A DNA stretch of 64,000 nt from Congeria kusceri (lineage: Eukaryota > Mollusca > Bivalvia > Myida > Dreissenidae). Shown in pieces: positions 44,219 through 55,950 of this stretch (within the stretch, counting starts at the first letter, position 1; every line of letters begins with the position of its first letter). The position numbers were made by a program, and so were the translations under genes. The DNA is taken from positions 11,363,761-11,427,760 of the forward strand of contig CM051034.1 of NCBI GenBank assembly GCA_027627225.1, given 5' to 3'. The notes below the pieces were generated by a model. That model ran no database searches. It was not told where the DNA came from and worked only from the letters and a program-made list of their open reading frames with translations.

Positions 44219-47200
44219 GTATTTTTTTAAATTCTGTTAATTATAATGCTGTAACTTTAATTGTATCTGTATTTCAGCCTCAGGTGATTGTTTTCATACG
44301 TAGCATAGTTTTTCAGACAGAACACATTTCGGATAGTCATTATTTAACAGATAAGTTTGGGTTTCCTTCGTGAAGCAAATAGTCCTCTAATGACGGAATA
44401 CGTAATTATTTAATAAACATTAGTATCGTGAATTTGTATTACCACTGTTTGATAAACTCAAACGACATTTTATTTGGCCTTTACAGCAATATCATTTATT
44501 TTGTTACCATGGCAACTTGAAATTTAAGATGCCTACTTATCTTATTCATGGCTCACTCTGCCATTATCCAACACTATAATTTTAACATTTAGCTAAAAAA
44601 ATCTGTTAAGTTTGTAAAAAGGAAAAATGATTATTATTTTAACATATTGTAATGTGCAGGGGGTCTAATGCACGCAAAGTATTAACATGAGTCTAAACAA
44701 CTCTATATGAATTTTCCTTGGGGCTACCTGCCTAATGATTAGACCAATGATTGTATACGATGATAATTAAAGAAACGCAATCAACTTAAAATCAAGGATG
44801 TGATCTCCTACAATAATTGGATGGGCAACCAAAATCAGTAGATAGAATCACTTACGTACAAGACCGGCGGATGGAACACTGATATCCTTAGATGTGATGG
44901 ACAAGCCCAGTATCTTATAGTCTGAACAAGGTATGGAACCAAGCGTGGTATAGCAGATCTCACCATCCTTGTCGCTTTGTAGATCGCATCAAACACAATG
45001 CTTTTGCACTAATAATCCACGGACAAGAGATAGCGAGTCCTTCTTATATTACTTTTAGGACTGTCTTGTTCGGCAGCAGGAACGGTTCTGCCTAATACAC
45101 TGCCTGCTACCGCTTATATAGCCGCAGGTCACGTGACTTCATAGACTCGCCCGAGTCATTCTATTTTAAATACCGGAAGTTAAATCGCGGGGAGATCAGG
45201 TACATCGGATTATCGATTTTAATTGCTCAGACTTACATGTACATACTAACACAGAGAAACAGAGAGACTGGGCCATTGTCGTTACAGTATAGTAGAGCTC
45301 CAGCTGCTACTCGCAGCAACAGATTCAGAAATATATAATGCATGAAATTATGCTGCCTTTCAACATGGAGGGGTAGCAGATGCCTCCATGAAATCACATG
45401 GCGTGACTCTGTGTTCGGCTACAACTCATAGCTATCCCCCTAGTGAGTGACAGGGAGTAAGAACTCAGCGATATTACACTCAATACACCGGTTTACTCAG
45501 TGTCAACTTGCCTATTACTTGAACACCAAAAATCAGCAAATTGTGAAATTTGTTCGTTTGGCATGAGTCATACTGTCGTAAGGTATATTTGGCTAAAGAA
45601 AATGTGTAACCAGGGGGAGTCCAGTAATTAAACGCTGTCATTGACAGATATTTTTCCATATAATATGTAGCTCACAACTGGTATAACTCAGGTCATGTTA
45701 ACTTGAAGTTATTTACAGCAGGGTTACTTTATCCGGCAATTCAACTTTCGATACAAATATGTTATTATGAGATCAGCATTTTTATTTCAGTTTTTTTGTT
45801 GTTTTTTTCAATTTTGCAGATTACAGCTTACCAAATTAATTCTTAATAATAATTATTTGCCATATTTCATAAATGGAAAAATGTGTTGCATTCTGTATTA
45901 ATTAATTATTTTGCTGTTTAGGTGGACAAATTGTTCAAGAGTTTTTCCCAGACAAGCTCTCTGAGTTTAAACAGATTGACAGCGACACAAAAAAGAAGTT
46001 TGATGTTCAGCACAGAAAGTACCGACGAACGGAGTCAGCATATAGCATTCAGGTATCAGCTGCTGATAATTAGGCAATTGTGGAAAGTTACATAACTAAG
46101 AAATTAGAAAAAAGAAATTGAGCCTTGTTTATTGGCTCATAATCAGTTGTTTGTAGAACTCTGAGAAATTAAATGAGAGCATAAGCACAAATGGTTTCAT
46201 AACAGCACATCATAGCAACAAAGTATTGTTATACCCCCACAAACAAAGTTTAGGGGTGTATATTGGAGTGAGCTTGTCGGTCCGTCGGTCTGTTGGTTTT
46301 CATGGTTTCAGGATGATAACTCGAGAAAGGCTTGGCATATTCAAATAATTTTTGGTACACATGTGTTACATCATAGAACACAGTTCAAGTTTGACTTTGG
46401 TTACGAGTTTTGACAGAGTTATGGCCCCCCTTTCGACTTAAATTCTCTAAAAACATGGTTTTCGGATATACCTCAAGAATGGCTTGACATATTCAAATAA
46501 TTCTAAATAATCAAGGTTGATTTTTTATCATTTCCAGAATATCTGTTGGTTAATCGCTGCCATGGGTGTGTTCTACTACACAGATTTCTACCTTGCGCTG
46601 ATGTATGATCCCAGAATTCTCAGGTAAGAAACACGACATTAACTAGGACATAAATTTCCTGATACATGTAGTTTAACATTTGATTAAATGTCTGGTTGTC
46701 TAGAACTTTTTCTTCATTACAGAATGTGCAAAGCTCTATTCATCTGAGATGTGCACTAGATTCAATTCGTAAATTTTTAAACAAGTAGCATATCTGACAG
46801 AATACAATATCGTTATGGAGTAAATTCATTCACATGAAGGTCATGTCATGAATAGCAACAAAAATTACATTTCTACGTATTCCGAAACATATTATTAGAG
46901 AATTTAGTATTTATGGCAGTCAATAGGGAAAAGCTGGGCTGTCAGGCTAGCTCAGTGGTTGATACACTCGCTTCTCACCTAGTCTACCCGGGTTCGCTCC
47001 CCACTCGGCACATGTGAGTTTGGTTGGTGGTCTCCATACCGGACAGGTGGGGTTCCTCCAGGTACTCCGGCTTCCCCCCACAGCACAAGACCACACCAGA
47101 ATTAAGAATATTTCAGTAAAAAATAATTAGCTGGAAATAGCAGCTATAATTCAAAAGTCGTCTTAAATTTCGATGTGTTTCTAAAGTAAATTAGGCAGGG

Positions 47201-50200
47201 GTGCAGGGACACACCCTGGGTCCTCACATAATGCAGCTTCGGCGCGAAGGACCTCGTCAACATCGAAATACACACAGGGAAAAGCTGAAGACTTTGGGAA
47301 TATGTTATCAGACAATTGGGATTTATCATTTTTTTGTTTACTCATACACCATTTTGAGATTTGGAACAGTTCTTTAAACAAGTCCCCTGTCAATGAAGGA
47401 AAATAGTCACTATATTGTGTTTCATAATTGTATACTATATTCCAGGTTGTGGTTTAACTCCGGCGTGATACTCATCGGCGTCAACATCGGCATCGGTCTA
47501 TTCTTGATTGTGTATCTGTCCTACTTTAAGAAGATCAGTTCTGATTACTGGGAAAAGAAGTATCCTGCTGCGATACCTATTGCTTCAGCTGCGTTTGTCA
47601 TAGGAGGGATTTTGTAAGCTGTATTAAGTTATTTCACTTAAGAAATAATTTTCGATTTATCATTGTTTATTGGCCAATAATCAATGATTTGGAGTTCTGA
47701 TGTTTTACAATTAAACCACAAGGGCGTTAGCCCAATTGGTTTAATAGCCAGGCATCAGACCCACAAAGAGATTTTAAGTTTTTCATTTATATCCTCTTTG
47801 CTTGAAAACAGTTGAACCAAAACCATCAGACTTGGTATATTTATTCAGGACAAGAATTATAAATAGAGAATATTAGGTGTCTGTTGGATAAAGATGAAGT
47901 TTATCATGCGAGGCTTAGAAACAGATGAGGCTTGCCGAGTGCTCAAATATTTTGTGCCGAGCATGATGAACTTAATCTTTATCCAACCCTCACCTAATAT
48001 TCTATTTATCGTATTATGCTCATAAATCATGTAAATGGCGTGAAAATAAGTCAAAAATGAAAATAATAACATTGGTTTCCCAGTTTTAACACCGGGTTTT
48101 TTGTTTACTGCAAACATCATAATTTGGTATGACATCACATTGAAATACGAGTACATAGCGTTCTAAAATAACGATTGAATAAACGTGTGCTAAAATAGCG
48201 ATCAAATCAAGCTAAAGTTTATACGATGGGTTGTTATCCGATCGATTTGGCTGTAGTAGTAGGATAAATCTGATTTACTTTTGATTGATTTATGGCCCTT
48301 TTTCGACTTAGAAAATTAATGTTTATTGCTGAAAGTTTTTTCACTGAAGTCCACTTTTCTGTTAGCTGGGATAATGAACCTTACACTAAGCTTAATGCAT
48401 GAATGTGTTACAGATCCGTTATGAATTAACACTGTATTATGTGAAGTTAGAATAAGACATCAAACATAGAATGGACATGATTTTTGTGCTTTTTTCACAT
48501 AAAACTGAGCATTTCATGTTGTTTATGTATGTTTGTTAAAATCTCAATACTTTTGGTATAATTAGCAGTTTTTCATGACTGTGAAAATTTTGTAAATGCA
48601 TTCAAGTATACAGTTTTGAGGTAAAATCTATTTTACTGATACAGTTTTGTATGCAGGTGTCTATTGCACTAATTATTCTGCAAAAATCTTAAATTACAAA
48701 TTTTCAACTGCATATAAAACATGGCTGTAATAAAACAGTTTATTTAATGCTAAGTAGTAAAATATAGAAAAATATCAGTGTGATATATCCCTATATTACT
48801 CACAGTAAGAGACTACTTTTTTGGGTCCCAATTTAATACGGTAAATGAAACAGACCGTCATCGATGCCGGGCTCAAAACTGTGAAATGACGTCATTATTT
48901 TGACGTCGTGACATGATTCCCGTCATAGTTTCCAATAAAATGTAAAACAAATGTTAATAAAGCATACAATAAAAAGAAAATATGTTTGTTTTCGTTGTGA
49001 TAACGCGTGATATCATCACCGAAAAGGGAGACAATTCACATATTTGCACTCGCGCAAGCGCTCGTGAAAATATTAATTGTATACCGTTCCGGTGATGATA
49101 TCACGCGTTATCACACCGAAAACAAACAAATATCCTCTATTTATTCTAAGTTTAACGTCTTATTCCAACTTCGCATAATAGTGTATTAATGATGAATTAT
49201 GAAAGTTTCCGTTCAGGAAACAAGTTATATAGCCTCTTTTCCTGTATATTTGGCCACTTAAGAGCTAAGCTGCTTTAATACCATAAATGGACACAATTTC
49301 AACAGACTTTTCTCTATAAATTTAAGGTATCTCCTACTAAATGAAGGCCAGATAATGTAGAGATCAGCCATTCACTTAGTTACTGGCCAATTCTAGGAAG
49401 GCACCCTAACAACCATGAATTTGTCAGATGTTTCCGATCATTTGGTTCAGTCTTCATTTTGAATTGATAAGAAAACACTAAAACTTTGTTACAAATTTGA
49501 TATAATTCATTAGAAGCATTATTTATTAGACTAACTCACACTAGCATACTATTTGAAAAAGAATGTTTACACTATTCTTGGCTTATGCACAAAGTGCGTA
49601 GGAATTTTAAGGAATTTCTTTTGAAAATCTTAATTTTCTCAGACAGAATCTAAAATTTGCAATTTTTAAAACCAAAACCAACAGATAACTAACACCAGTT
49701 TTATAAGAAATAATAGTAATTTTCCATTATCTGGAGGTGGCCGAATCTTTAGGAATTGCTGAATCTATAGGAAAGAAGGATAGATGTAAGAGTCTCCCAC
49801 TGAAAATATTACTAGAAAAATAAAATTTTATAAACACATCTGATGTGAACGAATGAGACCAAGTATATATAGGAAATCACTCAAGCGCATTATAATGCTA
49901 TTAAAGCTCATGCGTGTCAGATGGAAGTGTTGCAACTTTAAAAACTATTGAACAACAATTTGAAAAAAAGCCTCATTCTTAAATAATTAACAGAAATTGT
50001 AAGAGCCAGTAAATATTTTGACCACTGGTTACGCTAACATAGTTGTATAGTGTGAAATACGAGAAATATAATGGTAATAGCTAAGACATTATGATTATTG
50101 GAGGCGTGTCATGGGAAAACCAGGCTTAATGCATATGCGTTAAGTATCATGGCTGATTAGCCTGTACAGTGCGCTAATCCAGAACGGCACTTTCCGCATA

Positions 50201-50445
50201 CAGTGGATTAATCTTTGGAAGACACTTCCTTGAAGCAGAAAATACCATAAAGCGGAAAGTGCCGTCCGGGACGACACTTTACGCACATACGTGTGGCCTG
50301 GGTTTTCAACGACACACCTCATTGTATGTTTCTTTTCAGAATGACAGTGGGACTATGGCCAGTGTGGGGAATCTTCACTCCGTTTGTTTTACTCATCTTG
50401 TTTATGGGCGTCGTAGTGACAATAGCCATGCTACCCAATTTTTGA
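44119..50445 (+). CDS. TMEM128: TMEM128, transmembrane protein 128 (whole gene, 5 exons)
   Basis: Five GT-AG exons in consistent phase give 196 residues (human about 165). The N-terminal cytosolic-looking part (1-77) is charged and reads MATQIKSETSRQQEIHRRVQ, then a VDPGGQIVQEFFPD stretch. Four hydrophobic segments follow: about 78-98 (NICWLIAAMGVFYYTDFYLA), 111-132, 147-168 and 171-193, ending AMLPNF. The DYWEKKYPAAIP loop between segments 2 and 3 is typical of the family. TMEM128 is a small multi-pass endomembrane protein of unknown biochemical role. It is divergent from AASDH across a short intergenic region. The introns carry a SINE, MITEs and hairpins; intron 4's palindromic MITE ends 18 bp before the acceptor. 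The assignment rests on recalled family sequence and topology. Confidence 0.88.
44820..45287 (-). mobile_element. Candidate LTR-like promoter segment in TMEM128 intron 1
   Basis: On the minus strand the segment begins TGTAACGACAATGGCCCAG and has a good TATA box in GGCTATATAAGCGG (about 45118). About 220 bp later it reads TTGTACGTAAGTGATTC, a splice-donor-like site, then TGGTTGCCCATCC, which could be a primer-binding site. It is clearly GC-richer than its surroundings. No second LTR, no coding region and no certain target-site duplication were found, so a solo LTR is only one reading. Confidence 0.35.
45288..45921. other. TMEM128: TMEM128 intron 1 remainder
   Basis: It contains GC-richer sequence up to about 45520 that may extend the LTR-like segment, then AT-rich intron. 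No separate gene is visible. Confidence 0.4.
45922..46052 (+). CDS. TMEM128: TMEM128 exon 2 (residues 34-77)
   Basis: 131 bp, acceptor TTTTGCTGTTTAG, donor GTATCA. It reads GGQIVQEFFPDKLSEFKQID, then KKKFDVQHRKYRRTESAYSI. A charged amphipathic region before the first membrane segment. Confidence 0.9.
46096..46535. repeat. Repeat fragments in TMEM128 intron 2
   Basis: 46096-46220 is a diverged fragment of the GGCCAATAAACAA family. 46230-46520 starts TATACCCCCACAAACAAAG, contains GGTCCGTCGGTCTGTTGG and two copies of GGCTTGRCATATTCAAATAA, and resembles other mollusc dispersed repeats. Confidence 0.6.
46538..46623 (+). CDS. TMEM128: TMEM128 exon 3 (residues 78-106, membrane segment 1)
   Basis: 86 bp, acceptor TCATTTCCAG, donor GTAAGA. 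It reads NICWLIAAMGVFYYTDFYLA, then YDPRIL. It ends in phase 2. Confidence 0.92.
46941..47110 (+). mobile_element. tRNA-derived SINE in TMEM128 intron 3
   Basis: The head has GGCTAGCTCAGTGGTTGATA (A box) and CCGGGTTCGCTCCCC (B box). The body carries TTCCTCCAGGTACTCCGGCT and CCCCCCACAGCACAAGACCA, a conserved SINE core seen in many invertebrates. Confidence 0.82.
47446..47613 (+). CDS. TMEM128: TMEM128 exon 4 (residues 106-162, segments 2 and 3)
   Basis: 168 bp, acceptor CTATATTCCAG, donor GTAAGC. It reads LWFNSGVILIGVNIGIGLFL, then SDYWEKKYPAAIPIAS and FVIGGI. GC-richer than its introns. Confidence 0.93.
47637..47775 (+). mobile_element. GGCCAATAAACAA element fragment
   Basis: TTATTGGCCAATAATCAATG, TTTGGAGTTCTGATG and GGCGTTAGCCCAA match 36586-36905. 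It starts 24 bp after TMEM128 exon 4. Confidence 0.75.
47862..48002. mobile_element. Fold-back hairpin element in TMEM128 intron 4
   Basis: GAATATTAGGTGTCTGTTGG and AACCCTCACCTAATATTC are inverted arms, followed inward by ATAAAGATGAAGTTTATCAT / ATGATGAACTTAATCTTTAT. The loop has GAGGCTTAGAAACAGATGAG, related to the element at 28724-28846. Confidence 0.78.
48993..49138. mobile_element. Hairpin element with CpG-rich arms
   Basis: GTGATAACGCGTGATATCAT and ATGATATCACGCGTTATCAC pair over about 35 bp. The loop holds CACTCGCGCAAGCGCTCGTG. TMEM128 intron 4. The rest of that intron (49139-50100) shows nothing. Confidence 0.78.
50101..50321. mobile_element. Palindromic bivalve MITE-like element, full copy
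   Basis: GAGGCGTGTCATGGGAAAAC to CAACGACACACCTCA. Internal hairpin parts are shortened, for example GATTAGCCTGTACAGTGCGC. It abuts the polypyrimidine tract of TMEM128 exon 5. Confidence 0.88.
50340..50445 (+). CDS. TMEM128: TMEM128 exon 5 (residues 162-196 and stop)
   Basis: 106 bp, acceptor TGTTTCTTTTCAG ending at 50339. It reads MTVGLWPVWGIFTPFVLLIL, then GVVVTIAMLPNF and TGA at 50443-50445. The palindromic MITE at 50101-50321 stops 18 bp upstream of the exon. Confidence 0.92.
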
Positions 50446-50479
50446 CTGCAACCGATGGGTGTGCTCCCCAATTCACTGT

Positions 50480-50910
50480 TTTTGGTTGTGAAATAAGTAA
50501 ACAAAGGACAGGACATCTATTAATTATCCCGGTTCAAAGATACAGTGGTTTTGGTTGTTAAATCAGTAAACAATGGACATCAATTATTTAGTGTGTTGCA
50601 CAGATACAGTGATTTTGGTTCTACTGTGGTCATAGAAAGGACATCTGTTATTTAGCGAGGTTCAAAGATACAGTGATTTTGTTCATAGTCAGCATAGAAA
50701 GAACATCTGTCATACAGCGAGGTTCAAAGAATTAAGACACTGATTTTGGTTGTACAAATGGCATAAAAAGGACATCTATCATTTAGCAAGGTTCAAAGAT
50801 ACAGTGATTTTGGCTATACAAATGATAGAGACAGGACATCTGTAATTTATTGCTTTTCAAAGATACTGTGATTTTGGTTCAACTTGTAAAATCAGTAGAG
50901 AATGGACATC
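50480..50910. repeat. Degenerate ~60-65-bp tandem repeat after TMEM128
   Basis: Seven or so units with GGTTCAAAGATACAGTGATT, TTGGTTGTACAAATGGCATA and AAAGGACATCTGTTATTTAG. It starts 35 bp after the TMEM128 stop and is probably in its 3' UTR. 50911-52255 holds no feature I can support. Confidence 0.78.
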
Positions 50911-52255
50911 TATTACTGGTAATTTTTGATAAAGCGCCACATGTACAGAACATTTTTTAGATGGTGTAAGGGCTAAATACTTATTTTTCGAAACAGAATG
51001 TATGTGTTTTCCACAATAATGAAGATAATGGTATAATAGCTAAATCCTTATTATCCATATCAAAATGTATTTGGATTAAGAATGGAGTTTGTGTGAATTT
51101 CCACACTTACATGCTTTTACGTATTTCACTGCCTTGTTTCATTCCATGCATATATAATAATCATAACATTTATGATAATTATGTTTCCATGCCAGTTATT
51201 AAATCATTTTTCTGCTATTTTTCCATTTCATTTATCTAAGCTATAATAATTTACTTATATTGTTCTTATTCTCAGAACCTGAAAAATTTGACAAGGATTT
51301 CATGAGGAAACGTGGAGCATTATGGAGCCAATATTCTGGCTGGCTTTTTATTAGAACTATAGCAATATGTGAGAAAACTTTATGGACGCTTGATCAAGAA
51401 GTAGACACAAAGTTATATGTATTAACAAAGTGATACGAGGTATTCCTTTCCATTCATTTATGTTTTTGTTTTTTAAATATTAACTTTTTCCTTTATTTTG
51501 TTATAATAATTCTTCTGATTGTAATAATTCTTCTGATTTGGGTAACTTTAATTTTTGGTCTTGCAGAAATATACTTCATACCTCACTGTGTCTACGCCAG
51601 ATATGTTTGTACAATTCATTCAAGATTTTCACATAATCTTCTGAGTTGATCTTTGATGCATAGTGCCATGACGACTCATGAGATTGTAACTTGCTATTTT
51701 CTGATGTTCAATGCTTCATTTCTGTAATTAATAATTAGATTTTATTTGTATTTGAATATGTCGTTAAGTTTATACATGTACATAAAACATGTTATTGATG
51801 GAAAACTAGTTTGTTGCTGTTTTGTCTATCGATACGTTATGGAGCCTTAGTTTAAAGCGTATTTCATGGGTCCATATTCCAAAACATCCTATGTAAAATC
51901 TTATCTTTAACTTTAAAAATAATGTGTAAATGACATTACTTTAAATGTGTAAATGGCATTGTGCTTAGTTTAATGAACTATGTTTTTTTTTTACTCTTGT
52001 TACTGAACTGTCCTGGTATTCAAAATTATGATATGCGGATAAACCTGATGAAAATAATTTAAGATGGTATGTTGTGGAATATGGGCCTTGCTGCCAATCC
52101 TTAAATCACCACAATATCACATATTTATTAAGGGGCATTAACTCTGTCATATGGAGACTGTAACAACCAAACTTACTTGGCCCCATTGCAATATGGTAAT
52201 ACACAGTACTGTTATTTACATTGGTGGGTACCATTGCACTATGTTTGATACACTT

Positions 52256-52490
52256 GAGCCAAAACAAATCAATTGGGTGTTTAGGGCAACGGTTTCACAA
52301 AAGTTAGGTAGGGTTGGGATAAAGTTTTTTTTCTAACATTTTTTTAAGGACACATTTCTGTTAAAAAGCATTTAAAATCTAAAATCTTACAAATATGGGT
52401 TTCACGGGCAACAATCGTCACCAAAAACTTAAGGGTCGCTTTTTTTCGCTAGGTAGGGTCGGGTTGCCCAAAGTACAGACATTTTTAGCT
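52256..52490 (+). mobile_element. AGGCCAAAAA MITE, copy 2
   Basis: AGTTAGGTAGGGTTGGGAT, ATGGGTTTCACGGGCAACAA and GCTAGGTAGGGTCGGGTTGC match 63278-63517. Its right end merges into the AGCTCACC element at 52492. Confidence 0.75.
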
Positions 52491-52491
52491 C

Positions 52492-53302
52492 GCCTGAGCA
52501 CGAAGTGCTCAACGGTGAGCTATTGTGGTCAGTCTGTGTCCGGCGTATTGTCTGTCGTCCACATTTTACTTCAAACAGCTTCTCTCAAACCACTAGGCGG
52601 ATTTTAACCAAACTTGGCAGGAATGTTCCTGGGATGGTCCTTTACCAAATTCCTTCAATTTATTAAAATATATTGAAAACTCTGGTTGTCATGGCAACCA
52701 AAAGCATAAAAACAGGAAAACAAAAAAAATCTTCTTGTCAAAAACCACTGGCTAGATTTGAAAATAGTTTTCACAGAAATGCTCCTTGGGTGACCCTCTA
52801 CCAAACACCTTGAAATCATTTTGATTTGTAAAAAAAACATGGCCGCCAGCGGGCGGGGCAGTTTCCCTTATATGGCTATATTGAAAACTTAAAAATCTTC
52901 TTGTCTGAAACTATGGGCTGGATTTCAGAATAATTTCACATAAATGTTCCTTGGGTGATCCTCTATCAAATTCCTTGAAATCATTTTGATTTGTTAAAAA
53001 ACATGGCCACCAGGGGGCGGGGCACTTTTCCTGATATGGCTATATTGAAAACTTAAAAAATCTTCTTGTCTGAAACCACTGGGCAAATTTCAAAATAATT
53101 TCAAATACATGTTCCTTGGGTGACCATCTACCAAATTCTTGGAAATCATTTTGATTCGTTACAAATAATGGCTGCGCGGGGGGGGGGGGGGGACAGTTTT
53201 CCTTATATAGCTATATTGAAATCTTAAACAATCTTTTTGTTAAAAGCCAGTATGATGTTTTACACTCTGGTGAGCGACCTGGGGCCATCTTGGCCCTCTT
53301 GT
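52492..53302 (+). mobile_element. AGCTCACC-type element, copy A
   Basis: It starts TTTTTAGCTCGCCTGAGCAC and ends TGGTGAGCGACCTGGGGCC plus ATCTTGGCCCTCTTGT. Inside are about four ~160-bp direct repeats with ATCTTCTTGTCTGAAACCAC, CCTTGGGTGACCCTCTACC and ATATGGCTATATTGAAAAC. A run of 15 G is at 53178-53192. A different subfamily from 6052-8399. Confidence 0.82.
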
Positions 53303-53450
53303 CATTTGTATTTCATTTGTGGTCCAATCGTAAAAACGAAAGAAAATTGTCAAAAATACATGATTTTCTTACATAATCGTATAGAACCCATTAAAAAATT
53401 ATACACTTATGTTTTTATTTGCCTGAAAAACATTTATATAGTTTTATTCC

Positions 53451-54240
53451 TTTTTAGCTCACCTGAGCACGAAGTGCTCAAGGGTGAGCTATTGTGGTCA
53501 GTCTGTGTCCGGCGTCCGTTGTCAGCATTTTACTTCAAACAACTTCTTCTCTGAATTCACTAGGCAGAATGTTCATGGGATGGTCCTTTACCAAATTCCT
53601 CCAATTTATTAAAATATATTGAAAACTCTGGTTGTCATGGCAACCAAAAGCTTAAAAACTGGAAAACTTTAAAAATCTTCTGGTCAGAAACCACTGGCTG
53701 GATTTGAAAATAGTTTTCACAGAAATGCTCCGTGGGTGACCCCCTATCAAATTCCTTGAAATCATTTTGATTTGTTAAAAAAACATGGCTGCCTGGGGCG
53801 GGGCAGTTTCCCTTATATGGCTATACTGAAAACTTTTAAAATCTTATAGTCTGAAACCACTGGCTGGATTTCAAAATAATTTCAATGAAATGCTCCTTGG
53901 TGACCCTCTGCCAAATTCTTTCATCATTGTGATTTGTTAAAAAACATGGCTGCCAGGTGGCGGGGCAGTTTCCCTTATCTGGCTATATCGAAAACTTAAA
54001 AAATCTTCTTGTCTGAAATCACTGGCTAAATTGCAAAATAATTTTACATACATATTCCTTGGGTGACCGTCGACCAAATTCCTGGAAATCATTTTGATTC
54101 GTTAAAAATAATGGCCACTGGGGGGCGGGACAGTTTTCCTTATATCACTATATTGAAATCTTAAACAATCTTTTTGTTAAAAGCCATTATGATGCATTAC
54201 ACTCAGGTGAGCGACCTAGGGCCATCTTGACCCTCTTTTT
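53451..54240 (+). mobile_element. AGCTCACC-type element, copy B
   Basis: Same ends and internal ~160-bp units as copy A, in direct orientation 150 bp downstream. The head GAGCACGAAGTGCTCAAGGG contains a palindrome (GAGCACGAAGTGCTC). Confidence 0.82.
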
Positions 54241-55255
54241 TTTGGCCTTGTTTAAGTTCCAACAAACAACTTTTTAGTTTTGGCTCCAGACAGAAGGATG
54301 GGCAATTATATCTTGGCCCTGGCAAACTTTATTATTTCTAAGTTTGAATAGTTCTGATTTTATATTAACTTTATTTGGCTATCTAAAAAGTGTAATAGAA
54401 TATTTGGTTATGTCGAAGACGATTCCTTTCCAAACAGGTATTTCACATTATTTATTTCTTTGTGTAGATGCCTGTGGTATGGCCACCCATAAGCCACGAT
54501 TAAAATGGTCCTTGTTACATATAGAAAATACCTAATCTGACTTAACACTTTTAAAACCAAAATACCTTATTGGCGGAGAGTAGCATTTTGAAAATGTTTT
54601 CAAGCAATAATCAAACGAGCCATCATCAGATCAGGAAGATCGTGTACTTGAGTCTGATTGATGTAAGTGGCAAAAGAATTATCACTGCGTCACAGTATTT
54701 TTTAATTTCTGAACATGTGGATATGTCAAACACAGAGTCAATCTGTCACAGTCACTTCGAGTTCTTGTATACTAAGACAAAGTTGTGATGCACCCGTATG
54801 TTGAGTTCTGTAAAAACAACACATGCAACAAACACATTTTGTCAACAAAACTTTATTGAAGATTTGGGTACATTTTTGTTTTTAAAAACAGTGGTAAAAA
54901 ACAGAACTGTAATATCCAATGTGTCTTGTGCAGAAATGAACATATAAAGTGCTGGAAGTCAAAAACACCAATAGAATGACAGAGAAAACTGTTGATGAAA
55001 GTTGAAAGCATGTCAGCTGCGCTTTTAAAGATGACACAAGCCCCATGTTAGCATTACTGGCTTTATTCTCAGACCCTTCGTATACAAAAATTGAATGCTA
55101 CATTAAAATCTTGAATGCTACATTACAGAAAGGAGATGAAAAATACCATTATATTTTTAGCAACAATTTTCCAACAATTTAAAATGATTTTTAGCTGCCT
55201 CTTCTGGCAGAAATGCAAAAAATATATTCAATATTTATTCAATGTTCAGAGCCTG
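54241..55255. other. Non-coding stretch
   Basis: No exon supported. CAACAAAACTTTATTGAAG near 54847 reads AATAAAG on the minus strand and could be the end of a minus-strand transcript from the right, but no coding exon of such a gene is visible. Confidence 0.35.
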
Positions 55256-55514
55256 TATTCACCAATCCATTCTTAGACTTAAGAATAAAGAATAGACTTA
55301 GACTAAAGAAATAATACTTGTGTGTTTGCAAATATGCCGTTTACCGGTGTTGATTATGCCATTAATAAATCATTCTATGATAAAGAATGCTAAAATTAGC
55401 CTTGGTGAATACAAAGTAAAATTCAAGTTAACATCCTTTTTTAGAACGCAAGAGTTTCAATAATATTCTTTATTCTTAAGTCAGTCTTAAGTTTAAGAAT
55501 GGGTTGGTGAATAC
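55256..55514. mobile_element. TATTCACCAACCCAT MITE, copy 2
   Basis: TATTCACCAATCCATTCTTA at the left and AAGAATGGGTTGGTGAATA at the right, then inward CTTAAGAATAAAGAA and TTCTTTATTCTTAAG. About 259 bp, no coding sequence. Confidence 0.88.
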
Positions 55515-55564
55515 GGACGGGCCAAGGTCTAAAACGCTTTAACATGCTTTACTTTCTAGACCCA

Positions 55565-55815
55565 TATTCACCAACCCATTCTTGGACTTAAGAATAAAGA
55601 ACAGACCTTGGACTTGAGACAAAAATACTTCGTATTCTCAACTATGCTGCTACCAATGTCGCTCATTTCATTAACGAATCATTAAAAATAAAGATTGCTA
55701 TAAACAGAGTTGGCGAATACAAAGTAAAATTCTAATCAACAGTGTTTTAATAACAGAACTATTTCAGAGGATTCTTCATTCTTACGTCTTAAGTCTCTGA
55801 ATGGGTTGGTTAATA
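55565..55815. mobile_element. TATTCACCAACCCAT MITE, copy 3
   Basis: TATTCACCAACCCATTCTTG at the left and GAATGGGTTGGTTAATA at the right. It is adjacent to copy 2 with a 50-bp gap, in the same orientation. Confidence 0.86.
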
Positions 55816-55833
55816 CAGAATGGGTTTCTGCTT

Positions 55834-55950
55834 AATAATAGTAAAGGATGTGTGGTCAAACTGGAGACCACAATAATAGTAAAGGATGTGTGGTCAAACT
55901 GAAGACCACAATAATAGTAAAGGATGGGTGGTCAAACTGGAGACCACAAT
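55834..55950. repeat. 38-bp tandem repeat, three copies
   Basis: AATAATAGTAAAGGATGTGT followed by GGTCAAACTGGAGACCAC; each unit holds the hairpin GTGGTC...GACCAC. Near-identical copies at 55834, 55872 and 55910. Confidence 0.92.
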
